From contig NZ_AP022600.1 in the NCBI RefSeq assembly GCF_010725885.1, positions 62,001 through 126,000 of the forward strand: DNA of 64,000 bases, in the 5' to 3' direction. Under the pieces are notes generated by a model. The model was given only the letters and a program-made list of their open reading frames with translations, ran no database searches and had not been told where the DNA came from. The translations under genes were made by a program, and so were the position numbers. Source of the DNA: Mycolicibacterium tokaiense (lineage in GTDB: Bacteria > Actinomycetota > Actinomycetes > Mycobacteriales > Mycobacteriaceae). This document shows, in pieces, positions 42,469 to 52,605 of this stretch. Position 1 is the stretch's first letter. The number at the start of each line of letters is the position of its first letter.

Positions 42469-43867
42469 GCACCGCTGCTTTCGGGATCAGCATCGACAGC
42501 AGTGCGGCCACGACGGCCGCACAGGTGACGAACCCGAGCGCGAACTGCAGTCCGGCTTCCGAGGGGATCTCGCGGCCGGCGTACGTCACCACCGCCCCAC
42601 CCAGGATCGCGCCGATCACGGCGCTGGACAGTGACGTTCCCAGGGCCCGGGCCAGAGAGTTGATCCCGTTGGCCGCCGCGGTCTCCGACACCGGCACTGC
42701 GGCGTTGATCAGGGCGGGCAGCGACGAGAAGGCGAAACCGACGCCCACGCTGACGATCACGTTCATCGCCAGGATGCCCGGTGCGGACGCCATCAGCAGG
42801 AACCCGGTCAGGTAACCCGCCGCGACGATCAGACAGCCGAGCACCAGCGTGAACTTGGGGCCGCGCCGGGCCGCCATCCGGGCCGCGATGTTGGAGGCCA
42901 CCATCATGGCGAGCCCGCCGGGCGCCATCCACAGACCGGCGTGCAACACCGACTGCCCCAGGCCGTAGCCGGTCTCGCGGGGCAGTTCCAGGATCTGCGG
43001 CGCCACCAGGGAGATGCCGTACAGCGAGACGCCGACACCCACCGACGCGATGTTGGTGGTCAGCACCGGCAGCCGCGCAGTGGTACGCAGGTCCACGATC
43101 GGCGACGCACACCGCAGCTGCCACCAGCCGAACAGCGCTAGGATCACCGCGGCCGCCACGAACAACCCCACCGTGGTGCCACTGGTCCAGCCCCAGGCAC
43201 TGCCCTTGGAGATGGGCAGCAGCAGACACACCAGGCCGGCCGCCAGCAGCAGCGCACCCAGCGGGTCGAATCGGTCGCGGGCCACCGCGGGGACATGCGG
43301 AACCATGGTCGCGAACACCACGACACACACCAGGCCCAGGCCGGTGGCGAACCAGAAGAGGGCGTGCCAGTCCAGGTGCTCGGCGATCACCGCGCCCAGT
43401 GGAAGCCCCAGTGCCCCACCGACTCCCAGCGACGAGCTCATCATGCCCATCGCCGAACCCACGCGTTCAGCGGGCACGGTGGCCCGCAGCACACTGATGC
43501 CGAGCGGGATGATGGGCATCCCGAATCCCTGCAGGCCGCGGCCGATGATCAGCGGGATCAAGGAGGTGGACAGCGCCGCCACCACTGCCCCGGACGTGAG
43601 CAGCAGCGCGCACACCACCAGGATCCGCTGGGCGCCGTACATGTCGCCGAGGCGCCCGAACATCGGGGTGGCGACGGCGGCCACCATGAGCGTGGCGGTG
43701 ATGGCCCAGCTGGCGTTGTCCGCGCTGGTGTTCAGCAAGCCGGGCAGTTCGGGGATGATCGGGATCATCAGCGTCTGCATCAGAGACACACCGATACCCG
43801 CGAAGCACAGCGCGGTGATCAGGATGCCGGGATGACGGGGCTTCACGTCGGAACCGGTGGCACCCAT
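42419..43867 (-). CDS. MFS drug/metabolite exporter (EmrB/QacA-like)
   Basis: 482 aa, about 14 helices. GRLGDMYGAQRIL (motif A), LGVGGALGLPLGAVIAEHLDWHALFW (the antiporter motif C region after TM5), and WGWTSGTTVGLF of the DHA2 group. The C-terminus ends in a Ser/Pro-rich tail. TATAGT 7 nt before ATG 43867 predicts a leaderless transcript, and the same 25 bp are AT-rich with an inverted repeat (43886-43896). Its insertion between rdgB and the DUF3817 gene is not seen in M. tuberculosis, where those genes are neighbours. Overlaps DUF3817 by 50 nt. Confidence 0.87.
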   Translation of the reverse strand: MGATGSDVKPRHPGILITALCFAGIGVSLMQTLMIPIIPELPGLLNTSADNASWAITATLMVAAVATPMFGRLGDMYGAQRILVVCALLLTSGAVVAALSTSLIPLIIGRGLQGFGMPIIPLGISVLRATVPAERVGSAMGMMSSSLGVGGALGLPLGAVIAEHLDWHALFWFATGLGLVCVVVFATMVPHVPAVARDRFDPLGALLLAAGLVCLLLPISKGSAWGWTSGTTVGLFVAAAVILALFGWWQLRCASPIVDLRTTARLPVLTTNIASVGVGVSLYGISLVAPQILELPRETGYGLGQSVLHAGLWMAPGGLAMMVASNIAARMAARRGPKFTLVLGCLIVAAGYLTGFLLMASAPGILAMNVIVSVGVGFAFSSLPALINAAVPVSETAAANGINSLARALGTSLSSAVIGAILGGAVVTYAGREIPSEAGLQFALGFVTCAAVVAALLSMLIPKAAVLRDRTAPSALSSASAP

Positions 43868-43874
43868 TGCCGGA

Positions 43875-43880
43875 ACTATA
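43875..43880 (-). promoter_or_regulatory. -10 element of the MFS gene, leaderless
   Basis: TATAGT on the minus strand, 7 nt before ATG 43867. It lies in an AT-rich patch that stands out from the GC-rich surroundings. Confidence 0.55.
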
Positions 43881-43885
43881 CCTTA

Positions 43886-43896
43886 GATAGGCTATC
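43886..43896. promoter_or_regulatory. small inverted repeat at the MFS promoter
   Basis: GATAG-G-CTATC, adjacent to the -10 and overlapping the end of rdgB. Candidate TetR- or MarR-type operator; no such regulator gene is adjacent. Confidence 0.35.
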
Positions 43897-44491
43897 CATC
43901 TGATTCGGCCAGGCGGCGCAGGTCGGGCAGCAACTGCACCAGCGCGCGGCCGCGGTGCGAGGCCGCGTCCTTCTCTGCCGCCGTCAGCTCCGCCGCCGAC
44001 CGATCAGATCCGGTCGGCACGAACACCGGGTCGTAGCCGAATCCGCCGTCGCCCCGCGGCGCGCGCGCGACGGCGCCCGGCCACTCGCCGCGCACCACCG
44101 TCTCGCCGCCGTCCCACACCAGCGCGCAGGCCGACACGAACGCCGCCCCGCGGCGTTCGTCGGGAACATCGGCCAGCTGCCCCAGCAACAGTGCGGTGTT
44201 GGCCGGGTCATCGCCGTGGCGGCCGGACCAGCGCGCCGAGAGCACCCCTGGCATTCCGTTCAGGGCATCGACGGCGATTCCGGAATCGTCGGCGACACAG
44301 GGCAATCCGGTAGCCGCGAACCCGTCCCGGGCCTTGGCCAACGCGTTCTCCTCGAACGAGGCGCCCGTCTCGGGGGCTTCGTCGTAGGTCGGCACGTCCG
44401 CCAGCGAGACCAGCTCGACGCCGGTGACACCGGCGCCGTCCAGGATGCGCTGCAGTTCGACGAGTTTCTTGGCGTTGCGTGACGCCACCAA
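43892..44491 (-). CDS. rdgB: XTP/dITP diphosphatase (non-canonical purine NTP pyrophosphatase)
   Basis: 199 aa HAM1/RdgB. VASRNAKKLVELQRIL start, TGASFEENALAKA, VADDSGIAVDALNGMPGVLSARW, and GDGGFGYDPVFVP are all present, with the catalytic Asp in DDSG. It hydrolyses dITP and XTP to monophosphates, keeping deaminated purines out of DNA. GTG 44491 or TTG 44494 lies within 9 nt of the rph stop, so the pair is coupled as in M. tuberculosis Rv1340-Rv1341. Confidence 0.92.
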   Translation of the reverse strand: MVASRNAKKLVELQRILDGAGVTGVELVSLADVPTYDEAPETGASFEENALAKARDGFAATGLPCVADDSGIAVDALNGMPGVLSARWSGRHGDDPANTALLLGQLADVPDERRGAAFVSACALVWDGGETVVRGEWPGAVARAPRGDGGFGYDPVFVPTGSDRSAAELTAAEKDAASHRGRALVQLLPDLRRLAESDG

Positions 44492-44499
44492 CAGGCGCG

Positions 44500-45279
44500 T
44501 CAGCTTCCGAACGCCTTCTTGGGCGCCGGACCTTCGGGCAGCTCACCCGGGTACGGCAGTTCCAGAGCCTTGGACTGGATGGCGAACAGCTCTTCGCACG
44601 CCCCCAGCGCGGCGTCGAGCAGCTTGTCGAGGGTGGAGCGCGGGAACGTCGCCCCCTCCCCGGTGCCCTGGACCTCGACCAGCGTCCCGGTGTCGGTGGC
44701 CACGACGTTCATGTCCACCTCGGCGCGCGAATCCTCGGTGTAGGGCAGGTCGACCCGCACCCGACCGTCCACCACGCCGACGCTCACCGCAGCGATGGCG
44801 CATGACAGTGGCCGCGGGTCCGACAGCTTGCCCGCCGCGCCCAGATACGTCACCGCATCGGCCAGTGCCACATAGGCGCCGGTGATGGCCGCGGTGCGGG
44901 TGCCGCCGTCGGCCTGCAGCACGTCGCAGTCGATGGCGATGGTGTTCTCACCCAGTGAGCGCAGGTCGATGCAGGCCCGCAGCGAGCGGCCGACCAACCG
45001 GCTGATCTCCTGGGTGCGCCCGCCCACCCGGCCTTTGACGGACTCACGATCCGAGCGGGTGTGGGTGGCTGCCGGCAGCATGGCGTACTCGGCGGTGAGC
45101 CAGCCGAGTCCGGAACCCTTGCGCCAGCGGGGCACACCTTCGGTGACACTGGCGGTGCACATGACCCGGGTCTGGCCGAACTCCACCAGCACCGACCCGG
45201 CGGGGTGGGACGTGAATCCACGGGTGAGAATCACGGGCCGCAACTCGTCGTCACGGCGGCCGTCTTCGCGACTGGACAT
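44500..45279 (-). CDS. rph: ribonuclease PH
   Basis: 259 aa phosphorolytic 3'-5' exoribonuclease that trims tRNA 3' ends. [30 protein letters not shown] segment [36 protein letters not shown] and [18 protein letters not shown] with the conserved Asp pair. ATG 45279 with AGGGTGG upstream. First gene of the rph-rdgB pair, downstream of the phosphodiesterase gene (34-bp gap). Confidence 0.95.
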   Translation of the reverse strand: MSSREDGRRDDELRPVILTRGFTSHPAGSVLVEFGQTRVMCTASVTEGVPRWRKGSGLGWLTAEYAMLPAATHTRSDRESVKGRVGGRTQEISRLVGRSLRACIDLRSLGENTIAIDCDVLQADGGTRTAAITGAYVALADAVTYLGAAGKLSDPRPLSCAIAAVSVGVVDGRVRVDLPYTEDSRAEVDMNVVATDTGTLVEVQGTGEGATFPRSTLDKLLDAALGACEELFAIQSKALELPYPGELPEGPAPKKAFGS

Positions 45280-45313
45280 CAGGCCACCCTATCGGTGGGC
45301 CCGGACAGAAAAC

Positions 45314-46087
45314 TCAGGCGGCTCGCACGTCGAAGGTCTCGCCGCACACCACTGCGCGGACCGGGCCGTCGAACTCGGACTTCGCTTCGCTGATGACATC
45401 CTCGCGTGACGTCCACGGCGGAATGTGGGTCAGCAGCAGTTCCCCGACATTGGCCTTCGCCGCGATCTGTCCGGCCTCGGCGCCGGACAGGTGCACCGCC
45501 TGCGGCCGGTCCGGGGCGTGGGTCCATGACGCCTCACACAGGAACACATCGGCGTCGCGGGCCAGCTCCACCACGGCATCACAAATGCCGGTGTCGCCGC
45601 TGTAGACCAGCGTCGCACCGGACGGATCGGTGAACCGCATGCCGTAGGACTCGGTGGGGTGCGACACCAGCCGCGGCTGGACGGTCAACGCCCCGAACTG
45701 GATGGTCTGGCCGTCCACCCAGGGCCGGACGTCGAAGATGTCGCTGAAGTCGTCCACCTCGGTGCCCTCCGGCGACGACGCGGCACCCAGGCGCGACCAG
45801 GTGTCCGACGGCCCGTACATCAGCGCACGGCCCACCGGCGGATTCGGGTGGTAGCGACGCCACACGAACAACCCGGGCAAATCGAGGCAGTGATCGGCAT
45901 GCAGGTGCGACAGCAGCACACTGACCTCGCCGGGGTCGGCGTAGCGCTGCAGCGCGCCCAGCACACCACCGCCGAAGTCGATCACCGCAGGAGGGGTGTC
46001 AGGGGCGCTGAGCAGGTATCCGGACGCGGGCGAATCAGGACCCACCACACTGCCCGAGCAGCCGAGGACTGTGATTCGCACGGTCAT
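45314..46087 (-). CDS. metallo-beta-lactamase-fold phosphodiesterase (Rv1339-like)
   Basis: 257 aa MBL fold. N-terminal TVLGCSGSVVGPDSPASGYLL, the zinc motif SHLHADHCLDLPGLF (HxHxDH), and FTDPSGATLVYSGDTGICD with the bridging Asp; a final His lies in TGHIPPW-like LTHIPPWTSREDV. Position and sequence match M. tuberculosis Rv1339, reported as an atypical class II cyclic-AMP phosphodiesterase. Between murI and rph, same strand; 59-bp gap upstream. Confidence 0.88.
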   Translation of the reverse strand: MTVRITVLGCSGSVVGPDSPASGYLLSAPDTPPAVIDFGGGVLGALQRYADPGEVSVLLSHLHADHCLDLPGLFVWRRYHPNPPVGRALMYGPSDTWSRLGAASSPEGTEVDDFSDIFDVRPWVDGQTIQFGALTVQPRLVSHPTESYGMRFTDPSGATLVYSGDTGICDAVVELARDADVFLCEASWTHAPDRPQAVHLSGAEAGQIAAKANVGELLLTHIPPWTSREDVISEAKSEFDGPVRAVVCGETFDVRAA

Positions 46088-46146
46088 CAGCTTGCCATGC
46101 CCTTTATCGCTGCGGAGAAAACCTCACCGCATTCGTGGTGGGGAAA

Positions 46147-46962
46147 TCAGCCCGCCGCGGGGGCGCTCCTGCGCACCGGGGCGACACCGGTGACCGTCGG
46201 TCCGAGGAACCGTGCGGCCAGCGCCAGGAACGCCTCCGGGTCGCCGGTGGCCTCGAACCGGCGGTCCACGCTCTCTGCCGGCGGCCGCAGCAGATCATGT
46301 TCGGTGAGCACCCGCAGCAGGTCCTTGGCTGTCTCCTCGGCGCTGGACACCAGCGTCACGTGATCGCCCATGGCCAGCTGGATCAATCCCGACAGCAGCG
46401 GGTAATGGGTGCAGCCCAGCACCAACGTGTCGACATCAGCGCGCTGCAGGGGTTCGAGGTAGCCCTCGGCCAGCCCCAGCACCTGGCGGCCGCTGGTGAC
46501 GCCGCGTTCGACGAAGTCGACGAACCGCGGGCATGCCACCGCGGTGATGTGGGCGTCGCGCGCCGCCGCGAAGGCGTCCTGATAGGCATGCGAGGTGATG
46601 GTGGCCTGGGTGCCGATGACGCCGATGCGGCCCGTGCGGGTGGTGGCCACCGCGCGGCGCACGGCGGGCAGGATCACCTCGACCACCGGCACGTCGTAGC
46701 GTTCGCGGGCATCGCGCAGACAGGCCGACGACGCCGTATTGCAGGCGATCACCAGAGCTTTGACCCCGCGGGCCACCAGATCGTCCATGATGGCCAGCGC
46801 GTGGGCCCGGATCTGGGCAATGGTCAGCGGGCCGTACGGGCCGTTGCCGGTGTCGCCGACGTAGATCATGTTCTCGTGCGGCAGTTGGTCGATGATGGAC
46901 CGCGCGACGGTCAGTCCCCCCACGCCGGAGTCGAAGACACCGACGGGAGCCTCCGGGTTCAC
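46147..46962 (-). CDS. murI: glutamate racemase
   Basis: 271 aa from GTG 46962. Asp/Glu racemase family with [28 protein letters not shown], the two catalytic cysteines in [10 protein letters not shown] (Cys near 75) and [10 protein letters not shown] (near 185), and the Asp in FDSG. It makes D-glutamate for peptidoglycan. GTG was chosen because it overlaps the rhomboid stop by 4 nt (GTGA); the frame extending upstream is out of family. Essential-type core gene in conserved order. Confidence 0.94.
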   Translation of the reverse strand: MNPEAPVGVFDSGVGGLTVARSIIDQLPHENMIYVGDTGNGPYGPLTIAQIRAHALAIMDDLVARGVKALVIACNTASSACLRDARERYDVPVVEVILPAVRRAVATTRTGRIGVIGTQATITSHAYQDAFAAARDAHITAVACPRFVDFVERGVTSGRQVLGLAEGYLEPLQRADVDTLVLGCTHYPLLSGLIQLAMGDHVTLVSSAEETAKDLLRVLTEHDLLRPPAESVDRRFEATGDPEAFLALAARFLGPTVTGVAPVRRSAPAAG

Positions 46963-47594
46963 GGAGTGACCGGCCGCCGCAGTTGACGCGTGGTGCGCTC
47001 CGGTTTGGACAGCAAATAGGCCGCCACCACCCCCGCGACCGCGCCGCACAGATGACCCTGCCAGGACACCCCGAACGTGCCGGGCAGCACGCCCCACAGG
47101 ATGCCGCCGTAGACGAAGAGCACGATGATGCCGATGGTGATCTGCAGGGCGCTGCGGACGAAGAACCCGAACACCAACAGGAAGGTCAGCCAGCCGAAGA
47201 TCAGCCCGGATGCCCCGATGTGGTTGGTCTCGTACTGCGAACCGAGATCGCCGATCAGCCAGGTACCGATGCCGCCGAGGATCCAGATGATCGCGGTGGC
47301 CCAGATGAAGCGCGACATCCCGGCCAGCGTCACCAGGAACCCCAGCACCAGGGCGGGCACCGTGTTGGCCACCAGGTGCGCCCAGTCCGCGTGCAGCAGC
47401 GGGGCGAAGATGATGCCCGTGAGCCCGTCGGACTCGAGCGGCCGGATGCCGTTGCGGTCCAGTGAGTGGCCGGACAGCTGGTCGAAGATCTCGATGACGT
47501 ACAGCAGCACCACGAACGACACCACGGTGGCACCGCCGACCATCCAGGCCGGCCGCTTCTTCGGTTGTTGGTTGTATCCGACCGGCTGGTTCAT
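46959..47594 (-). CDS. rhomboid intramembrane serine protease
   Basis: 211 aa, six or more helices. Catalytic Ser in [11 protein letters not shown] (GxSG) and His in [12 protein letters not shown]; the [18 protein letters not shown] segment is the rhomboid His/Asn helix. It corresponds by position to Rv1337, between cysM and murI. ATG 47594 begins 7 bp after the cysM stop. It cleaves membrane proteins near or within the bilayer; the substrates are unknown. The N-terminus is short, polar and proline-rich. Confidence 0.9.
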   Translation of the reverse strand: MNQPVGYNQQPKKRPAWMVGGATVVSFVVLLYVIEIFDQLSGHSLDRNGIRPLESDGLTGIIFAPLLHADWAHLVANTVPALVLGFLVTLAGMSRFIWATAIIWILGGIGTWLIGDLGSQYETNHIGASGLIFGWLTFLLVFGFFVRSALQITIGIIVLFVYGGILWGVLPGTFGVSWQGHLCGAVAGVVAAYLLSKPERTTRQLRRPVTP

Positions 47595-47601
47595 GTGAGC
47601 G

Positions 47602-49279
<1,678 letters not shown>

Positions 49280-49280
49280 C

Positions 49281-50315
49281 TCAGACTCCTTTTCCGAACG
49301 CACCGGGCAACATGCCACGGTAGGTCGGTATTCCGGCGACCGGCGAAGCGGCCAGCACTCCGGTGAGCACCGCCACAGCCAGACAGTCCGCCGCGGCGGC
49401 CCCGAGCGCGGCCACCAGCTTGGTCTCCGGCGACATGTGGGCCGGGATGTCCGGGTCCGGTGGCACCTCCACCGCACCGGTCGCCAGCGCGAACACGGTG
49501 TCGCCGTCGATCGGGGTGTGTGCAGGCCGGATGCTGTGGGCCAACCCGTCGTGGGCGGCCACCGCCATCCGCTGGCAGGCGGCTGGGCTCAGCGCGGCGT
49601 CGGTGGCCACCACCGCGATGGTGGTGTTCAGTGGGCTCTTCTCCCGGTCCAGCTCGGCCAGCGCGGCGATCTGCTCGGCCGGCGGCGCGGTGAGACCGCA
49701 CTCCCTGATCAGGTGCGCCATCCAGGGCAGGCCGGTCGCAGGGTCGACGACGTTACCTGCGGCGTTGACGGCCACCACGGCACCGACGGTGACCCCGAGC
49801 TCGGGCAGGGTCAGCGACGCCGTGCCCAGCCCGCCCTTGAGCACCCCGGCACGCGCGCCGGTGCCCGCCCCTGCCGTGCCGAGGGCGAAGTCGATACCCG
49901 CCGAGGATGCGGCGGCGTAGCCGAAATCGGCGGTCGGGCGACACTGCCAGCCGCCGACGGGCAGATCGAAGATCACTGCGGCGGGCACGATGGGCACCAC
50001 CCCACCGTCCATCGCGACGCCGCGGCCCTGTTCCTCGAGCCAGGTCATCACGCCGTCCGCCGCGGCCAGGCCGTACGCACTGCCACCGGTGAGGACCACC
50101 GCGTCGACGTAGCGCACGCTGTTGGCGGGGTCCAGCAGATCGGTCTCCCGGCTGCCCGGGGCGCCGCCGCGGACATCGACTGCGCCCACGGTGCCCGGCG
50201 GGGTCACGACGACGGTGGTGCCGACGGCCCACCCGGAGCCGAGTTTGGCATCCGCGTCCAGACGGTGGTGGTTGCCCACCAGGATTCCGGACACATCGGT
50301 GATGGACCCCGGCAT
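49281..50315 (-). CDS. P1-family peptidase (DmpA/aminopeptidase-like, Rv1333 type)
   Basis: 344 aa, the same length I recall for Rv1333. Begins ITDVSGILVGNHHRLD, then GSGWAVGTTVVVTPPGTVGAV, and LNTTIAVVATDAALSPAACQRMA near the nucleophile segment of the autoproteolytic P1 (S58) family: LNTTIAVV-x-T-D is the characteristic cleavage region, with Thr as the likely nucleophile. Members release N-terminal D- or L-amino acids. ATG 50315 overlaps the DUF2017 stop by one base. The C-terminus abuts Mec. Physiological role unknown. Confidence 0.86.
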   Translation of the reverse strand: MPGSITDVSGILVGNHHRLDADAKLGSGWAVGTTVVVTPPGTVGAVDVRGGAPGSRETDLLDPANSVRYVDAVVLTGGSAYGLAAADGVMTWLEEQGRGVAMDGGVVPIVPAAVIFDLPVGGWQCRPTADFGYAAASSAGIDFALGTAGAGTGARAGVLKGGLGTASLTLPELGVTVGAVVAVNAAGNVVDPATGLPWMAHLIRECGLTAPPAEQIAALAELDREKSPLNTTIAVVATDAALSPAACQRMAVAAHDGLAHSIRPAHTPIDGDTVFALATGAVEVPPDPDIPAHMSPETKLVAALGAAAADCLAVAVLTGVLAASPVAGIPTYRGMLPGAFGKGV

Positions 50316-50893
50316 CACTTCCCCATCAGACTGAGCACCAGGTACTCCTGCAGCACGGTCAGCCACTGGTAGACGTCGAGGTGGCCGGCCATCGGATGCC
50401 CCGGGGGCAACGAGTCCGGGCCGCCGGGGCCGATGTCGAGCATGGTGCCCAGCGCCAGGCGCACGTCGTTCACCGACGCCGCCCACGCCTGAGCATCGTC
50501 CTCGGACAGCTCGAACTTGCCGCCGGTGCGCGGACAGGTATCCAGAAGTCGTTGCGCTGATTGACGTTTCGAGTCGATAATGTCCGGCTCGTGCAGACTG
50601 CGCAGCGCGCTGTTCAGGCTCTCCGCGGCGGTCGAGCCGGCCGGGTGGTCATTCTGGGGGCGGAAGAAGTCCGGGAGCAGCCGTCCCAGCGTGGCGTCCT
50701 CGGGAGCGGCGGCGTGACCCGTGCGCATGCCGGTGATCTGTTCGAGTTCGTCTCTGGGCGAGGATGATTCCCGATCATCGAGCATCCCCACCAGTGAGTT
50801 GACCATGTTGTGCAGCAGCGCGGCCTCATGCGGTTCGAGCGCGGACCGGAACCGCGGACCATCGGCGGTGCTCACCCGCTTCCATTTACGCAC
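50315..50893 (-). CDS. DUF2017 protein (Rv1332-like)
   Basis: 192 aa from GTG 50893, 6 bp after the clpS stop. Family pattern: FRSALEPHEAALLHNMVNSLVGMLDDR, LGRLLPDFF, WAASVNDVRLALGTMLDIG and a terminal VYQWLTVLQEYLVLSLMG. DUF2017 genes sit next to clpS in most actinobacteria, which suggests a role linked to Clp proteolysis, unproven. Mainly alpha-helical; no cofactor motif or membrane segment. Confidence 0.88.
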   Translation of the reverse strand: MRKWKRVSTADGPRFRSALEPHEAALLHNMVNSLVGMLDDRESSSPRDELEQITGMRTGHAAAPEDATLGRLLPDFFRPQNDHPAGSTAAESLNSALRSLHEPDIIDSKRQSAQRLLDTCPRTGGKFELSEDDAQAWAASVNDVRLALGTMLDIGPGGPDSLPPGHPMAGHLDVYQWLTVLQEYLVLSLMGK

Positions 50894-50899
50894 CGGGCG

Positions 50900-51214
50900 T
50901 CAGCGGTCCTGCTGCATGGTGGCCCACAGCCCCGCTGCATGGAGCTTGGACACGTCGGCCTCCATGGACTCCCGGGTGCCCGACGACACCACCGCCTTGC
51001 CCTCGTTGTGCACCTGCAGCATCAACTCGGTCGCTTTGGGTTCGGAGTAGCCGAACAACTTCTGCAGGATGTAGGTCACGTAGTTCATCAGGTTCACCGG
51101 GTCGTCCCAGACGATGGTCACCCAGGGCCGCTGGGTGGAGTCCAGCGGGGCATCGACCTTGTCCTCCTGCCGTTGCCCGACAGACCCCGGTTTGGTCGAT
51201 GCTGGCGCAGCCAT
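50900..51214 (-). CDS. clpS: ATP-dependent Clp protease adaptor ClpS
   Basis: 104 aa. N-terminal disordered tail, then [31 protein letters not shown] with the D-D/N pocket residues and H in [11 protein letters not shown] that read N-end-rule degrons; [12 protein letters not shown] at the C-terminus. It delivers N-degron proteins to ClpC1P. TATCCT is 7 nt before ATG 51214, with no Shine-Dalgarno, so the transcript should be leaderless. It heads the clpS-DUF2017-P1-mec-cysO-cysM run and is divergent from pncB. Confidence 0.93.
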   Translation of the reverse strand: MAAPASTKPGSVGQRQEDKVDAPLDSTQRPWVTIVWDDPVNLMNYVTYILQKLFGYSEPKATELMLQVHNEGKAVVSSGTRESMEADVSKLHAAGLWATMQQDR

Positions 51215-51221
51215 GGCTTAC

Positions 51222-51227
51222 AGGATA
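51222..51227 (-). promoter_or_regulatory. -10 of leaderless clpS transcript
   Basis: TATCCT on the minus strand, exactly 7 nt before ATG 51214. Confidence 0.55.
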
Positions 51228-51305
51228 GCGAGCCGTCCCACCCCCGCTCACCGCCCATCCGGACACGCCTGGGGAGGCCCGCACCCGGAACCGGCCGCCG
51301 AGCAT

Positions 51306-51311
51306 TAGCGT
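51306..51311 (+). promoter_or_regulatory. -10 of leaderless pncB transcript
   Basis: TAGCGT, 7 nt before GTG 51319. The 104-bp divergent region thus has two outward promoters with mirrored spacing. AAAGG between the two could also serve as a weak Shine-Dalgarno. Confidence 0.45.
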
Positions 51312-51318
51312 AAAGGCC

Positions 51319-52605
51319 GTGACGGTGGCCCTGCTGACCGACAAGTACGAGCTGACCATGCTGTCGGCGGCTTTGCGCGACGGCACCGCCGGGCGGCGGA
51401 CGTCGTTCGAGCTGTTCGCCCGGCGCCTGCCGGCAGGCCGGCGCTACGGCGTGGTGGCCGGCACCGGCCGCTTCCTGGAAGCGCTGGCCCAGTTCACTTT
51501 TGACACCGCGGCCCTGGACCTGCTCTCCGACTTCCTGGACCCGGACACCCTGCTGTTCCTGCGGGACTTCCGCTTCACCGGCGACGTGGACGGCTACGCC
51601 GAAGGTGAGCTGTACTTCCCCGGTTCGCCGGTGCTCTCGGTGCACGGCACCTTCGCCGAGTGTGTGTTGCTGGAGACGCTGGCGCTGTCGATCTTCAACC
51701 ACGACTCGGCCATCGCCTCGGCTGCGGCCCGGATGGTCACCGCGGCGCAGGGCCGCACACTCATCGAGATGGGATCGCGGCGCACCCACGAGCGCGCGGC
51801 GGTGGCGGCGGCCCGCGCCGCCTACCTCGCCGGGTTCGACGGTTCGTCCAATCTGGAGGCGCAGCGGGTGCACGGGGTGCCCGCTCTGGGCACCAGCGCG
51901 CACGCGTTCACCATGCTGCACACCACCGCCGACGGTCCCGACGAGTTGGCCGCGTTCCGGGCCCAGGTGGACGCACTCGGCGTCGGGACCACCCTGCTGG
52001 TGGACACCTATGACGTGACCACCGGCATCGCCAATGCCGTGGCGGCCGCGGGTCCCGGCCTGGGTGCGGTGCGCATCGACTCCGGCGACCTCGGGGTGCT
52101 GGCCCGCCAAGCCCGCGTCCAACTGGACGACCTGGGCGCCACCGACACCAAGATCGTGCTCTCGGGCGATCTCGACGAGTTCTCCATCGCCGCGCTGCGC
52201 GCGGAGCCGGTGGACAGCTACGGCGTGGGCACCTCGGTGGTCACCGGTTCCGGTGCGCCCACCGCGGGCATGGTCTACAAGCTGGTCGAGGTCGATGGCA
52301 TCCCGGTGCAGAAGCGCAGCAGCCACAAGGAGTCCCACGGCGGACGCAAGAAAGCGGTGCGCTACGCCAAGGCGTCGGGCACCATCGTCGACGAAGTGAT
52401 CTACCCGGCCGAGCACCCGCTCACCGACGACCGGCCGGCCCGGTTGCTCACCACCGCGCTGGTGCGCGGCGGCGACGTGGTGCACGACGGCACGTTGTCC
52501 GATGCCCGCGCTCTGGTCGCCGAGGGGCTGACCAGCGTTCCGTGGGAGGGCCTGAAACTCTCTGCCGGCGAGCCGGCCATCCCCACCAGGGTGATCGGGC
52601 CCTGA
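51319..52605 (+). CDS. pncB: nicotinate phosphoribosyltransferase
   Basis: 428 aa, PncB1-like (Rv1330c). LLTDKYELTMLSAALRDG, GVVAGTGRFLEAL, the FNHDSAIASAAARMV region, MGSRRTHERAAVAAARAAYLAGFDGSSN with the phosphoribosyl site His/Arg, VDTYDVTTGIANAV, IDSGDLGVLAR and YGVGTSVVTGSGAPT. It salvages nicotinate to NAD. GTG start; a TAGCGT -10 lies 7 nt upstream. Its last bases overlap dinG. Confidence 0.92.
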   Translation: MTVALLTDKYELTMLSAALRDGTAGRRTSFELFARRLPAGRRYGVVAGTGRFLEALAQFTFDTAALDLLSDFLDPDTLLFLRDFRFTGDVDGYAEGELYFPGSPVLSVHGTFAECVLLETLALSIFNHDSAIASAAARMVTAAQGRTLIEMGSRRTHERAAVAAARAAYLAGFDGSSNLEAQRVHGVPALGTSAHAFTMLHTTADGPDELAAFRAQVDALGVGTTLLVDTYDVTTGIANAVAAAGPGLGAVRIDSGDLGVLARQARVQLDDLGATDTKIVLSGDLDEFSIAALRAEPVDSYGVGTSVVTGSGAPTAGMVYKLVEVDGIPVQKRSSHKESHGGRKKAVRYAKASGTIVDEVIYPAEHPLTDDRPARLLTTALVRGGDVVHDGTLSDARALVAEGLTSVPWEGLKLSAGEPAIPTRVIGP

